The notes under the pieces are model-generated. The model did not search any database. It had not been told where the DNA came from and saw only the letters and a list, made by a program, of their open reading frames with translations. This document shows positions 8,601 through 17,337 of a stretch of DNA of 57,671 bases, piece after piece. The translations under genes and the position numbers were made by a program. The stretch lies in contig RAYF01000043.1 in NCBI GenBank assembly GCA_003611745.1, positions 1 through 57,671 on the forward strand, written 5' to 3'. Each line of letters starts with the position of its first letter. Within the stretch, counting starts at the first letter, position 1. This DNA comes from a bacterium D16-36. GTDB taxonomy: Bacteria > Bacillota > Clostridia > Lachnospirales > Lachnospiraceae.

Positions 8601-11600
8601 ATACGCAGTACAGTGACCTTGCCGACCTTATCCAGAACGCACTTTCCAATCTGTATTACCACGATTTAGTGTCCTTGACGGAGGAACAGCTTGAGCCGTT
8701 CTATCGGGAGGAAAACACAAAGGCGGCTGAAAACCCAAGCCCAGACATTAGTTCTGATGCCACAGAGCAACCCCCGCACTACACGGTAGAGCAGACTTCC
8801 GATGCCTTTGCCGACTCGTTTATCATACGGAATAACGAAGCCACAGAGGACAGTGCCGACCGATATTACGACGTAGGCGGCATCTACCAGACCTTTGAAA
8901 CCGAGGAAGAAGCGCAGGAATACGCCGACACTTTAAATCATGCGGAGCATATCACGAAACTTTTTGCGGCGAAAGATGCAGAGCGTGAGGGACAGCAGAG
9001 ATTAGTGCCTGCCCAGACTGGAACAGATGGAATGCAGGATAATTCTGACCTTATCGGCAAAGAGCTTATGATTGACAACCGCCGCTATGTGATAGAGAGC
9101 GTCGGGAAAATCAGCGGCGATGTTTCCATGCGTGACATCACGTTTCAGAACAACGCAGGCTTCCCGATAAACCGTGTGGAGAAAGTCGGCTATGTCCGCA
9201 GGCTCTTGGAGCAGGCAGAAAAAGAACCACAGACCGAAGAAAAAACACAATCTCGCACAGATGTGACCACGGAAACCGTGGCGGAATACCCCGCCGTGGA
9301 GAACGGGCTTCCTTATGACATTGTGGTGGAGAAGATAAAATTTGACGAGCCAGAGCATGGGCAGACAATAGAAACGCCTATTACGGCGAAACCGTCCGCC
9401 CCTGCCCTCTCTGCCGACCGCCGCAACTACCGCATTACGGACGATGCTTTAGGCGTTGGCGGCGCAAAAGAAAAGTTCCGCAACAACATGTCCGCAATAA
9501 GGCTTCTCCATGACCTTCAGATAGAAAACCGCCTTGCCACGCCCGAAGAACAGGAAACCCTTGCAAAGTATGTCGGGTGGGGCGGTCTGTCGATGGCGTT
9601 TGACAGCAACAATGCGGCTTGGGAGAACGAATATAAAGAATTAAAAGCAGCACTCTCCGATGAAGAATACCATGCCGCTATGGAATCCACACTGACCGCT
9701 TTTTATACGCCGCCTGTTGTCATTAAGGCAATGTATGAAGCACTTGACCGTCTGGGATTTTCGCAGGGGAACATTTTAGAGCCGTCCTGCGGTACGGGCA
9801 ATTTTTTAGGATTGCTGCCCGACAGCATGGAGAAATCAAAGCTGCACGGCATTGAGATTGACCCGTTATCGGGCAGGATTGCGAAGCAGCTCTACCAGAA
9901 AGCCAGCATCGCCATTGAGGGGTTTGAGGAAACAAAGCTCCCAGACAGCCATTTTGACGTGGTGCTTGGCAACATCCCGTTCGGGGAGTTCAAAGTCAAC
10001 GACAGCCGCTATAACGCCCAGAAGTTTTTAATCCATGATTATTTTATTGCAAAGGCACTGGACAAGGTGCGGGCAGGCGGCGTTGTGATGTTCATCACCT
10101 CTAAAGGTACGATGGACAAGGCAAGCCCAGACGTGCGGAAGTATATCGCACAGAGAGCCGAGCTTTTAGGGGCTGTCCGTCTGCCAGACAACACGTTTCG
10201 GGCAAACGCAGGCACGGAGGTCACGAGCGATATCCTTATTTTACAGAAACGTGACCGCATCATGGATATTGAGCCAGAGTGGATAAATCTTGACACGGAT
10301 GAAAACGGCGTCACGATGAACAGCTATTTTGTCCAGCATCCAGAGATGGTGCTTGGCGAGATGAGGATGGAAAGCACAAGGTTCGGCATGGACAGCGTTT
10401 GCAAAGCCTACCCAGACGTGCCGTTTGCGGGGCTTCTCCATGAAGCCATGCAGCGGATAAACGGCGAAATCCCAGAGATTGAAAATGAGGTTGACCGTAT
10501 CTCCGATGAGCAGGAGAAAGCCATCCCCGCCGACCCGAACGTGCGGAACTTCTCTTTTGCCCTTGTGGGAGGAAAGGTCTATTTCCGAGAGAATAACGGG
10601 ATGACCCCTGCATACGTGTCCATGACGGCGGAGAACCGCATCAAGGGGCTGTTGGAAATCCGTGACTGCGTGAGGAAGCTCATCCAGTACCAGACCGACG
10701 ACTGCCCAGAGGAAATGATACAGACCGAGCAGGAAAACCTAAACCGATTATACGATGCCTTTACCAAAAAGTACGGCTTAATCAACAGCAGGGGGAACTA
10801 CCTCGCTTTTGCGGCAGACGAGAGCTACTTCCTTTTATGTTCTCTGGAAGTGCTTGACGATGAGGGGAAATTCAAACGCAAGGCGGATATGTTCACGAAG
10901 CGGACGATAAAGCCCCACCGTGAAGTGACCTTTGTGGAAACGGCGAGTGAAGCACTTGCCCTCTCCATCGGGGAGAAAGCCCGTGTCGATTTATCCTATA
11001 TGGCACGGCTTACCTGCAGGTCGGAGGAAGAAATCATTAAGGAATTGCAGGGCGTAATCTATAAAGTGCCGTCTTGTGAACCTGCAAGGTATGTGACCGC
11101 AGACGAGTATTTATCGGGGAATGTGCGGGAGAAACTGAAAGTCGCAGGGATAGCGGCGAAGTCAGACCCAGAGCTTGCAGCCAACGTGGAGGCTCTGGAA
11201 AAGGTCATCCCAAAGGATTTGCCCGCAAGCGAAATCTCCGTCCGTCTGGGTACGACGTGGATACCGCAGGAGGATATACAGCAGTTTATGGTGGAGCTTT
11301 TAACGCCGTCAAGCTATGCGGCGGGCAGATTGAAAGTCCGTTACACGGCGTATAACGGCGACTGGTTCATTGAGAATAAGAGTTCCGACATTGGGAATGT
11401 CAAGGCGGACAGCACTTACGGCACGAAGCGGGCGAGCGCATACCGCATCATGGAGGACACTTTGAATCTCCGTGACACCCGCATCTTTGACTATGTTTAT
11501 GATGAACACAACAACAAGAAAGCGGTGCTGAACCATAAGGAAACCACGGCGGCGCAGGCAAAGCAGGAGGTGATAAAGCAGACGTTTCAGGACTGGATAT

Positions 11601-14194
11601 GGAAAGACCCAGAGCGCAGAAACCGCCTTGTACGCTACTACAATGACACATTTAACTCTATCCGACCCCGTGAATATGACGGAAGCCATATCACATTTGG
11701 CGGCATCAGCCCAGAAATCCAGCTAAGACCCCACCAAGTCAATGCGATTGCCCATATCCTTTACGGTGGCAACACGCTCCTTGCACACAAGGTAGGGGCG
11801 GGGAAAACCTTTGAAATGGTCGCCGCAGCGCAGGAAAGCAAGCGGCTTGGCTTATGCCAGAAATCCATGTTTGTCGTGCCGAACCACCTTGTCGGGCAGT
11901 GGGCATCGGAGTATTTAAGGCTCTATCCATCTGCCAATATCCTTGTGACTACCAAGCGGGATTTTGAAACGGGAAACCGCAAGAAGTTCTGCGGCAGGAT
12001 TGCGACGGGGGCGTATGATGCGGTGATTATCGGGCATAGTCAGTTCGAGAAAATCCCCATCAGCGAAGAACGCCAGAGGGAACAGCTCATGCGCCAGCTT
12101 GATGATATAGAGATGGGGATAGATGACGTGCAGGCATCCCACGGGGAGCAGTTCACGGTCAAGCAGCTCATGAAAACGAGGAAAGCGATTAAAGCGAAGC
12201 TCGATAAACTCAACGATACCAAGCGGAAAGACAGCGTGATAAACTTTGAGGAATTGGGCATAGACAGGCTCTTTATAGATGAGAGTCATTTTTACAAGAA
12301 CCTTTATCTTTACACCAAGATGCGGAACGTGGGCGGCATCGCCCAGACCGAAGCCCAGAAAAGCTCCGACCTCTTTATGAAATGCCGCTATCTGGACGAA
12401 ATCACGGGCAACCGTGGCGTGGTTTTCGCAACGGGAACTCCCATCAGTAACTCGATGGTCGAGATGTATTCCGTACAGAGGTACTTGCAGTATGACACCC
12501 TCGCAAGGAACGGCTTGCAGCATTTTGACAGTTGGGCTTCCACGTTCGGCGAAACGGTCACGGCTCTGGAACTCGCCCCAGAGGGGACGAATTACCGAGC
12601 CAAGACGAGGTTTGCGAAGTTCTACAACCTGCCAGAACTGATGCAGATGTTCCGTGAGGTTGCGGACCTCCAGACCGCTGATATGCTGAAGCTGCCCGTG
12701 CCAAAGGTCAATTACCACAACATCAAGACAAAGCCGAGCCAAATCCAGACGGAAATGGTGGCGGGGCTTGCGAAGCGGGCAGAGAAAATCCGTGCAAGAC
12801 TGGTAAAACCACAATTCGATAACATGCTCAAAGTGACAAACGACGGGCGGCAGCTTGCCCTAGACCAGCGGCTGATTGACCCGATGCTGCCCGACGACCC
12901 GAACAGCAAAGTCAACGTCTGCGTGGACAATATTTACCGCATCTGGGAGGAACATGCCGACACAAAGGCGGCGCAGCTTGTTTTCTCCGACCTTTCAACG
13001 CCGAAGAATGATGGCACTTTTAATATTTATGACGACATCCGAGAGAAGCTCATAGCCCGTGGAATCCCTGCGGAGCAGGTGCGTTTCATCCATGAAGCGA
13101 ATACTGACGCACAGAAAAGGGAGCTGTTCGCAAAGGTAAGGAGCGGCGAGGTGCGTGTCCTCTTAGGCTCTACCCCGAAGATGGGGGCAGGGACAAACGT
13201 GCAGGACAGGTTGATTGCCATCCACAACTGCGACTGCCCTTGGCGACCCTCGGACTTGGAGCAAAGGCTTGGTCGTCTGGAACGCCAGGGAAATATGTTT
13301 CCAGAAGTCGAAGTCTACCGCTATGTAACGGAACAAACATTCGATGCGTACCTCTATCAGCTCGTGGAGGGAAAGCAGAAATTTATTTCTCAGATAATGA
13401 CGAGCAAAAGCCCCGTGCGTTCTGCCGAGGACATGGACGAGGTCGCCCTCTCTTTTGCGGAAGTAAAAATGCTGGCTACGGGCGACGAGCGTTTCAAGGA
13501 AAAAATGGATTTGGATATGCAGGTGGCGAAGCTGAAAGTCTTGAAGCAGAGCTACCTTTCCGAGCATTATGACCTTGAGGACAGGATATTAAAGCACTAT
13601 CCGCAGGAGATTAAGGAGTATGGGGAACGCATTATAGGCTACGGGAATGATGCCAAGATTGCAAGCCGGCATATGCCGCAGGGCGAGGACAAGTTCTGCC
13701 CGATGACCCTAAACGGCGTGACCTACAAAGAAAAAGCGGATGCAGGCGGGATGCTCCTTGCCATCTGCAAGGAAAACCCGCTGTCACAGCCGATACAAAT
13801 CGGCAGCTACCGTGGCTTTCAAATGGAGGTTTTCTATGATACTGTCAATGCACACTATTGTCTGAACCTTTGCGGAATGAGGAAATATAAGGTAGATTTA
13901 GGAACGGATGCTCTCGGTAACATTACTCGAATCGAGAATGAGATTGCCAAGCTCCCCGCAAGACTGGAAGCTGCCAAGACCAGAAAGGAGGAAACCATCG
14001 CACAGCTTGAAACCGCAAAAGAGGAAGTAAAGAAGCCGTTTGCCTTTGAAAATGAACTGAAAGAAAAGACGGAACGGCTCAACGCACTCAATATCGAACT
14101 GAATCTGAATGAAAAAGACAACTCCGTGATTGACGATGAGCCAGAGCGGAACGATGAGCAGCCAGAGAAAAAATGCACAGATAGGGAGCGTTAA
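5609..14194 (+). CDS. Giant polyvalent protein: ArdC-like domain, N6-adenine DNA methylase, SNF2-type helicase (2861 aa)
   Basis: The start at 5609 follows AAGGAGGTG at 5593-5601. Residues 1-100 resemble the ssDNA-binding ArdC N-terminal domain (FDEQLLIYAQRPDATAV). After a hydrophilic linker and several ICE-type associated domains comes a methylase with motif I LEPSCGTGNF (about 1390-1399) and motif IV N1455-I-P-F. The SNF2 part shows Walker A GAGKT (2063-2067), motif II D2224-E-S-H, SAT-like FATGTP and the motif VI QRLGRLERQ (2552-2560). Both catalytic centres look intact. Proteins of this layout travel with Tn1549-like ICEs and are thought to enter or act on transferred DNA, protecting it from restriction or remodelling it. 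Residues about 275-400 are read in the frame opposite a nested TnpV gene and are low-complexity. It is cytosolic or translocated, and the exact role is unproven. Confidence 0.9.
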   Translation: MAAKYQLITELYRRTGMAVAKNPQAWQGFLSSACHNYKCRFDEQLLIYAQRPDATAVAEIGTWNRLFKRWVNKDSKGIAVFDPKGRRNTLKYYFDVSDTHEGYYGSRAVPIWQMDKRYEQPVMERLADRFGGTESGDLATFLIGTAENAVEDNLPDYLSQLKGCTKDSFLEELDDYNIEVIYKRLAANSVAYMLLSRCGLDADGYFEREDFAEITNFNTPQTLNAIGIATSDISEMALREISAAVRNVQIEARGQNRTFARNIASQYDKGRKQPERSEDNGRNHLHEAGGLPYTRPDITDRARASAWQVRFDAQGLSGTAQKSDLSQSADVEQAERTPLPDRADGVAAAGASDEAVSSRAGSDGGAERESPDAVAWHDEQHPQPGGGNDTGRADFQLGNSEPEPQSDGGRQEEKAATALANEEEVAANLPTVDEQIEMIAEAEDEKASAFAVSQEDIDAVLVKGNSVANGKYRIYHQFQKQEDKKKNIDFLKREYGTGGFFVDFSDGTEGYVWYSGKGISIDRDGISTEHDLVLSWSKAEMRLRELVKDNRYLNPKEKDHYADYLESISAPQYEIDTQRKLARQRFIEEKRELPPADKRDTLALRLSDFIRDLDGYEKDLLGVIGCGDFADMPADLMEQTLQHPDNVQEMLDFLSLVQKKTASVYSRSNAWRFSQELTELYPLRYLYHEGDVVYIGADKYEITAFDENAVSLRNAEFPLFGKEFSREDFEQKLKENPANDHLKTVITESQKTETLAEEKPDSITLAIGFSEHPAFYDKELNDRFTDLSFALGNKLLGVLDEKQHRERENEDNHVGWYHKTDFEIHAVIGGEEFNYEGRFDIGDGEGDLTAHIRNFYEYSLSPNCPFIPEWKRQGEDYYREKMESLRLGHDVFIPFLERNTELTPEDEKRLGKIMATEEDWFHRRKEPAEEELLEQAKGCIDAYCDAEFGGDAEVDYTDLSNVKIAFKNTEDGLHGIQASANLLQYRMETYVDGVLAKYTQYSDLADLIQNALSNLYYHDLVSLTEEQLEPFYREENTKAAENPSPDISSDATEQPPHYTVEQTSDAFADSFIIRNNEATEDSADRYYDVGGIYQTFETEEEAQEYADTLNHAEHITKLFAAKDAEREGQQRLVPAQTGTDGMQDNSDLIGKELMIDNRRYVIESVGKISGDVSMRDITFQNNAGFPINRVEKVGYVRRLLEQAEKEPQTEEKTQSRTDVTTETVAEYPAVENGLPYDIVVEKIKFDEPEHGQTIETPITAKPSAPALSADRRNYRITDDALGVGGAKEKFRNNMSAIRLLHDLQIENRLATPEEQETLAKYVGWGGLSMAFDSNNAAWENEYKELKAALSDEEYHAAMESTLTAFYTPPVVIKAMYEALDRLGFSQGNILEPSCGTGNFLGLLPDSMEKSKLHGIEIDPLSGRIAKQLYQKASIAIEGFEETKLPDSHFDVVLGNIPFGEFKVNDSRYNAQKFLIHDYFIAKALDKVRAGGVVMFITSKGTMDKASPDVRKYIAQRAELLGAVRLPDNTFRANAGTEVTSDILILQKRDRIMDIEPEWINLDTDENGVTMNSYFVQHPEMVLGEMRMESTRFGMDSVCKAYPDVPFAGLLHEAMQRINGEIPEIENEVDRISDEQEKAIPADPNVRNFSFALVGGKVYFRENNGMTPAYVSMTAENRIKGLLEIRDCVRKLIQYQTDDCPEEMIQTEQENLNRLYDAFTKKYGLINSRGNYLAFAADESYFLLCSLEVLDDEGKFKRKADMFTKRTIKPHREVTFVETASEALALSIGEKARVDLSYMARLTCRSEEEIIKELQGVIYKVPSCEPARYVTADEYLSGNVREKLKVAGIAAKSDPELAANVEALEKVIPKDLPASEISVRLGTTWIPQEDIQQFMVELLTPSSYAAGRLKVRYTAYNGDWFIENKSSDIGNVKADSTYGTKRASAYRIMEDTLNLRDTRIFDYVYDEHNNKKAVLNHKETTAAQAKQEVIKQTFQDWIWKDPERRNRLVRYYNDTFNSIRPREYDGSHITFGGISPEIQLRPHQVNAIAHILYGGNTLLAHKVGAGKTFEMVAAAQESKRLGLCQKSMFVVPNHLVGQWASEYLRLYPSANILVTTKRDFETGNRKKFCGRIATGAYDAVIIGHSQFEKIPISEERQREQLMRQLDDIEMGIDDVQASHGEQFTVKQLMKTRKAIKAKLDKLNDTKRKDSVINFEELGIDRLFIDESHFYKNLYLYTKMRNVGGIAQTEAQKSSDLFMKCRYLDEITGNRGVVFATGTPISNSMVEMYSVQRYLQYDTLARNGLQHFDSWASTFGETVTALELAPEGTNYRAKTRFAKFYNLPELMQMFREVADLQTADMLKLPVPKVNYHNIKTKPSQIQTEMVAGLAKRAEKIRARLVKPQFDNMLKVTNDGRQLALDQRLIDPMLPDDPNSKVNVCVDNIYRIWEEHADTKAAQLVFSDLSTPKNDGTFNIYDDIREKLIARGIPAEQVRFIHEANTDAQKRELFAKVRSGEVRVLLGSTPKMGAGTNVQDRLIAIHNCDCPWRPSDLEQRLGRLERQGNMFPEVEVYRYVTEQTFDAYLYQLVEGKQKFISQIMTSKSPVRSAEDMDEVALSFAEVKMLATGDERFKEKMDLDMQVAKLKVLKQSYLSEHYDLEDRILKHYPQEIKEYGERIIGYGNDAKIASRHMPQGEDKFCPMTLNGVTYKEKADAGGMLLAICKENPLSQPIQIGSYRGFQMEVFYDTVNAHYCLNLCGMRKYKVDLGTDALGNITRIENEIAKLPARLEAAKTRKEETIAQLETAKEEVKKPFAFENELKEKTERLNALNIELNLNEKDNSVIDDEPERNDEQPEKKCTDRER
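6447..6800 (+). CDS. tnpV: TnpV family protein nested in another frame of the giant gene (117 aa)
   Basis: A complete frame, shifted relative to the surrounding gene, begins at 6447 with its own ribosome site AAAGGAGTG (6432-6440). The product matches the TnpV pattern: an ITYTKQADYLIPDLTLP start, then PLGRYALMHRDYLE, a helical middle, and GVTEELK...MQWLGMMNSIRSQAEE at the end. TnpV is a small accessory protein found on Clostridia mobile elements, and its function is not established. The surrounding frame stays open across all 354 bases, although its product there is rich in Arg, Asp, Gly and Glu as expected of an off-frame reading. Either a dual-coding region or an in-frame insertion tolerated by the host gene is possible. 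Confidence 0.75.
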   Translation: MGEITYTKQADYLIPDLTLPTEPELPLGRYALMHRDYLEQHKRVTYLNLLTSSRLNAHLYQTEQTALQRLELLTKQLAAEQGVTEELKEKAPMQWLGMMNSIRSQAEEMILDELIFN

Positions 14195-14272
14195 ATCCAG
14201 TTTGCACATTTGTACTGCTGATTTTGGGGTATTATAATAAGGACGATTAGAAAAAATTGGAGGTGAGGAAGA

Positions 14273-14602
14273 ATGTCTGATGCGTTCAGATTTGAAACTT
14301 TTGTGGATGCCCACAGCAATGTCTTTAATGAATACCTCAGCTCTGTCATAGCAAAGCTGTCCAAAGAAAACGAGGAATACCGTGCCATAAGAGCCGAGAT
14401 TGAGGGATTGTATAAGAAATATCCGAAAGTCTTAGGCGTGTTTGACACGGAAACAGCGGCGGAACTGACCGAGGAAGAATGTGCCGCACTGATTAAAGTG
14501 ATGGAGCTTAGGAACAAACTTACAGACATGGAGATGCAGTCGGTCTACTTCCGTGGCTGCTATGACAGCGTGGGGTATCTGAAAAAGGCAGGGATTTTAT
14601 AA
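14273..14602 (+). CDS. Small helical ICE protein (109 aa)
   Basis: A 109-residue acidic helical protein preceded by GGAGGTGAGG (14260-14269) and closing the giant-gene operon. The N terminus (FRFETFVDAHSNVFNEYLSSV) and the later LTEEECAALIKVMELRNKL suggest two long helices, with a final loop and a YDSVGYLKKAGIL end. No enzymatic residues are evident. A short intergenic stretch (14195-14272) separates it from the helicase gene, and a terminator follows at 14621. The function is unknown, but the gene is in backbone composition and is not part of the AT-rich cargo. Confidence 0.75.
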   Translation: MSDAFRFETFVDAHSNVFNEYLSSVIAKLSKENEEYRAIRAEIEGLYKKYPKVLGVFDTETAAELTEEECAALIKVMELRNKLTDMEMQSVYFRGCYDSVGYLKKAGIL

Positions 14603-14620
14603 CGGACTGACCGAGAAAAA

Positions 14621-14655
14621 GGCGGTATTGGCGTGAGTGTTGATGCCGTCTTTTT
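14621..14655 (+). terminator. Rho-independent terminator ending the giant-gene operon
   Basis: GGCGGTAT (14621-14628) pairs with ATGCCGTC (14643-14650), eight pairs including two G-U, and is followed by five T. It lies 19 bases after the 109-residue gene and marks the edge of the AT-rich cargo. Confidence 0.7.
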
Positions 14656-14712
14656 ATATAGCTTAAAAGGAATAATATTTCTATGGAGCAGAAATGCAAT
14701 AGCTTGACTGGC

Positions 14713-14741
14713 TTGAAAAATTCATAATCTGGATGTACAAT
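14713..14741 (+). promoter_or_regulatory. Sigma-A type promoter for the first AT-rich cargo
   Basis: TTGAAA (14713-14718) and TACAAT (14736-14741) are separated by exactly 17 bases and lie 33 bases before the first cargo gene. This suggests that the cargo is expressed independently of the transfer operons. Confidence 0.65.
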
Positions 14742-14774
14742 AAGAGCAATAAATAAGAAGTTGCAGGTGAGAAT

Positions 14775-15290
14775 ATGAAAATAATATGGATAGATGGAAC
14801 TTTTGGGAGTGGAAAGACTGCTGTTGCCAATGTAATTGCTAAAAGAATTAATAATATGTGTTTACTTGAGTTTGATGCTTTGCAAAAGGAATATAAACCA
14901 AATTCTATTTCTGATTTTTTTGGAGAAAGGTATCCTGAAGCGAAAAGATATTTGATTGATGCACTTAGAAATAAAATATTGACTTTGATACAAGGCGGAG
15001 ATTATGATTATATAATTGTTCCGATTGCATTGATTAATGATTATTGTAATCAGAAACTTGTAAATACTTTTGTAGATGTTGAATGCTATCATTTTATCTT
15101 AACTGCATCAGAAAAGATTTTGTATCAACGTATAGAAAACCAAGAAAATAGAGATGTGGATTTAGCAAAAACGTATTTTCAAACTGCAACTATATATTTG
15201 AAAAATCATTATTCTGATGCAGTTAGAATAGATACATCAGATATGAATATAGATAGTGTCGCAGAGAAAATTATTAAAATGATAAAATAA
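14775..15290 (+). CDS. P-loop kinase-like protein, TmrB-like (171 aa)
   Basis: The N terminus MKIIWIDGTFGSGKTA carries a Walker A loop (residues 8-15) right after the first beta strand, as in the TmrB tunicamycin-resistance family and related small-molecule kinases. A later Q-R-x-x-x-R-like segment (YQRIENQENRDVD) could be the lid. No clear Walker B is visible beyond YDYIIVPIAL. The length of 171 is near the family norm. Base composition is strongly AT-rich, unlike the ICE backbone. It is followed by a membrane protein gene. A phosphotransfer role on an antibiotic or nucleotide is possible; a defence or toxin-type role cannot be excluded. Confidence 0.75.
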   Translation: MKIIWIDGTFGSGKTAVANVIAKRINNMCLLEFDALQKEYKPNSISDFFGERYPEAKRYLIDALRNKILTLIQGGDYDYIIVPIALINDYCNQKLVNTFVDVECYHFILTASEKILYQRIENQENRDVDLAKTYFQTATIYLKNHYSDAVRIDTSDMNIDSVAEKIIKMIK

Positions 15291-15363
15291 TAAACGGTAA
15301 AAATTGATTAAGAAGATTTCTATGAAGGAGCAGACGGTGGCATTTGAAAAGGCGGTTGAGTAA

Positions 15364-16086
15364 ATGAAAAATGAAATGGATATATCGCGATTTGGAAAGA
15401 ATCAATTAAAACGCAAAAAGAAAAAATGGATAAAGCCAGTTTTAATGGGTATCATTATCGCTATTTTATTTGTATTATTGTCCTTGAAGTGTGAAGAGGT
15501 GATACGATGTAGTATAGGCAAATTATCCATTGATAATGATGCTAACGCAACTTGGATTGGGTCGCTAGCATCGTACTGGGGTGGCATCATTGGTGGTGTA
15601 TTTTCTGGAACGATTGCAATTTTTGGTGTTTTTTATACAATACAGTTTACCCGTGAAGCTGATAGAAAAAAGGAAAGACAAAGTATTCAGCCATTTCTTA
15701 ATGTAGAAGTGGTGGGAAAACCATCTGGAACTGTAAAAAAATTTCAAATCGCAGATGAGCCAAAATATGTAGAGGGAAAAGCTACACAAGAGTTTTATCC
15801 TATATATTTATCTATTACAAATATAGGAAACGGATTTGCAAACACTTTAACTTTTGGAACGGGAGAAAACTTAACTGGTATAAGCTTTAAAGAAGTATTT
15901 ACAGTAAATCAGAAAAAAGAAATATTACTAAATGTTCAAACATACAAAATGGGAAAAAGAGTCACATTTTTTATCTGGTTTGCGGACAGCATGACAAACG
16001 AGTATATTCAATATTACGAATTAAAACGAAATGAAGATGGTACAGGATATGATTTAGATGTAGGATATCCTAATTTAATAGAATAA
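15364..16086 (+). CDS. Two-pass membrane protein of unknown function (240 aa)
   Basis: After a Lys-rich cytosolic start there is one hydrophobic span (about residues 24-42), a short external loop, and a second span (about 66-93, YWGGIIGGVFSGTIAIFGVFYTIQFT). A cytosolic domain of about 145 residues follows, with alternating beta strands (FYPIYLSITNIGNGFANTL). This hairpin-membrane layout with a soluble beta-sandwich tail is seen in uncharacterised proteins of defence and cargo islands. The gene is AT-rich and preceded by a 13-codon frame (15322-15363) that could be a leader. It may work with the P-loop protein upstream, but no known system is recognised. Confidence 0.7.
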   Translation: MKNEMDISRFGKNQLKRKKKKWIKPVLMGIIIAILFVLLSLKCEEVIRCSIGKLSIDNDANATWIGSLASYWGGIIGGVFSGTIAIFGVFYTIQFTREADRKKERQSIQPFLNVEVVGKPSGTVKKFQIADEPKYVEGKATQEFYPIYLSITNIGNGFANTLTFGTGENLTGISFKEVFTVNQKKEILLNVQTYKMGKRVTFFIWFADSMTNEYIQYYELKRNEDGTGYDLDVGYPNLIE

Positions 16087-16207
16087 ATATTTTCTTTAGT
16101 CATTATAATTGAGAGAATGTTGTAGATTGAAACAGAAAGAATGCTGTCAAACAATAAATTACGGTTTTCAGACAACTTAAATTAGAATTAATATTGAATT
16201 TATTACA

Positions 16208-16245
16208 TAGCCGAGAGGTTTTCATTAGCGAAAATCCTTCGGCTA
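16208..16245 (+). terminator. Hairpin at the 3' edge of the AT-rich cargo
   Basis: TAGCCGAGAGGTTTTC (16208-16223) and GAAAATCCTTCGGCTA (16230-16245) form a stem of about 14 pairs with a six-base loop. It lies between the cargo and the TOPRIM gene. The following T content is low, so it may act as a weak terminator or as a leader structure of the next transcript. Confidence 0.55.
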
Positions 16246-16274
16246 AATTCATTTCTGGAGGTGATTTTATTTGA

Positions 16275-17264
16275 ATGAGAAGTAACAGACCCTATGTGCA
16301 GATTGACCCCGACGTGCTTGAGCAGGCAAGGCAGATAGATTTACTCTCCTATCTTAGAGCCTATGAGCCGAGCAACCTTGTCAAAGTCAAAGGCACGACG
16401 AACGTCTACTGTACCGCCGAGCATGACAGCCTAAAGATTTCCAACGGAAAATGGTACTGGTGGTCGAGGGGCTTCGGCGGCTATTCTGCCCTTGACTATC
16501 TGATGAAAGTCAAGGAATACGGATTTGTGGAAGCCGTGGAAACCCTCACGGGGCAGACGATGGCGGACTGGAAACCGCCGCCCCCTGCCGTGAAGAAAGA
16601 CGAGCCAAAGGTGCTGCTCCTGCCGCCGAAGAACAAAAATTGTGACAGGGTGGCAGAGTATCTTTTCGGGCGTGGCATTGACTACCAGATTATTCAAGAG
16701 TGCATTGCCGAGGGGATTATTTTCGAGAGTGCCGACTACCACAACGCCGTTTTTATCGGGAAAGATGAGAACGGAACGCCAAAATATGCTGCCTGCCGTG
16801 GCACGATGGGGAACTTCAAGCGTGACGCATCGGGCAGCGACAAGCGGTATTCGTTTCGGCTTCTGGCAAAAGACCCGACCGATGCCGTGCATTTATTTGA
16901 AGCCGCCATTGATTTATTATCCTATGCCACCTATTTAAAATGCGAGGGAAAGGATTATAAGGCAGAGAATCTTCTCTCGCTGTCGGGCGTATATCAGCCG
17001 AAGAAAGAGCTGAAAGAAAGCAAAATTCCTATTGCCCTCACGACTTTTTTGAAAGCAAATCCACAAATCAAGACCATATTTCTGCATCTGGATAAGGACA
17101 GGGCAGGTCGTTTATGTACCGCCGCATTGAAAGAATTATTGCAGAAAGACTACCAAATCGTTGATGAACCGCCGCCAGTTGGCAAGGACTTCAACGATTT
17201 TTTAATGTCCTATCTGGGGATTGCAAGGCAGAAACCGAGCCGTGAAAGAAGGGATGCCCGCTGA
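16275..17264 (+). CDS. DUF3991/TOPRIM primase-like protein (329 aa)
   Basis: ATG at 16275 follows GGAGGTGA at 16258-16265. The N-terminal third matches the DUF3991-type domain (a CHC2-like fold: IDLLSYLRAYEP, then YCTAEHDSLKISNGKWYWWSRGFGGYSALDYL). The C-terminal half has the TOPRIM signature: a conserved Glu (HLFEAAIDLLSYA) and a D-x-D-like strand (TIFLHLDKDRAGR), followed by KDFNDFL. Such proteins are carried by Tn1549-like ICEs and are presumed to prime or process the transferred single strand in the recipient. The gene restarts the GC-rich backbone after the cargo and leads the mobilisation cluster. Confidence 0.85.
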   Translation: MRSNRPYVQIDPDVLEQARQIDLLSYLRAYEPSNLVKVKGTTNVYCTAEHDSLKISNGKWYWWSRGFGGYSALDYLMKVKEYGFVEAVETLTGQTMADWKPPPPAVKKDEPKVLLLPPKNKNCDRVAEYLFGRGIDYQIIQECIAEGIIFESADYHNAVFIGKDENGTPKYAACRGTMGNFKRDASGSDKRYSFRLLAKDPTDAVHLFEAAIDLLSYATYLKCEGKDYKAENLLSLSGVYQPKKELKESKIPIALTTFLKANPQIKTIFLHLDKDRAGRLCTAALKELLQKDYQIVDEPPPVGKDFNDFLMSYLGIARQKPSRERRDAR

Positions 17265-17337
17265 CTGCGTGAAGATTTTTCTGTTAGGAACAACGTAACT
17301 ATCATTAAATTTAAGACCAAAAGGGAGGAAAGACCGA

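Noticed and set aside
11915-12814. Long minus-strand frame (299 codons) inside the helicase part of the giant gene
   Set aside because: It lies opposite the conserved SNF2 motifs, has no ribosome site and no recognisable domain. It is a shadow of GC-biased coding on the other strand.
5609-14194. Methylase-helicase gene considered as a BREX, DISARM or restriction system
   Set aside because: No partner genes of those systems are nearby, and the ArdC-like start and ICE operon context fit a transfer-associated polyvalent protein.
15322-15363. 13-codon frame before the two-pass membrane protein
   Set aside because: Too short to support as a gene; it could be a leader peptide or a remnant. Noted only in the neighbouring entry.
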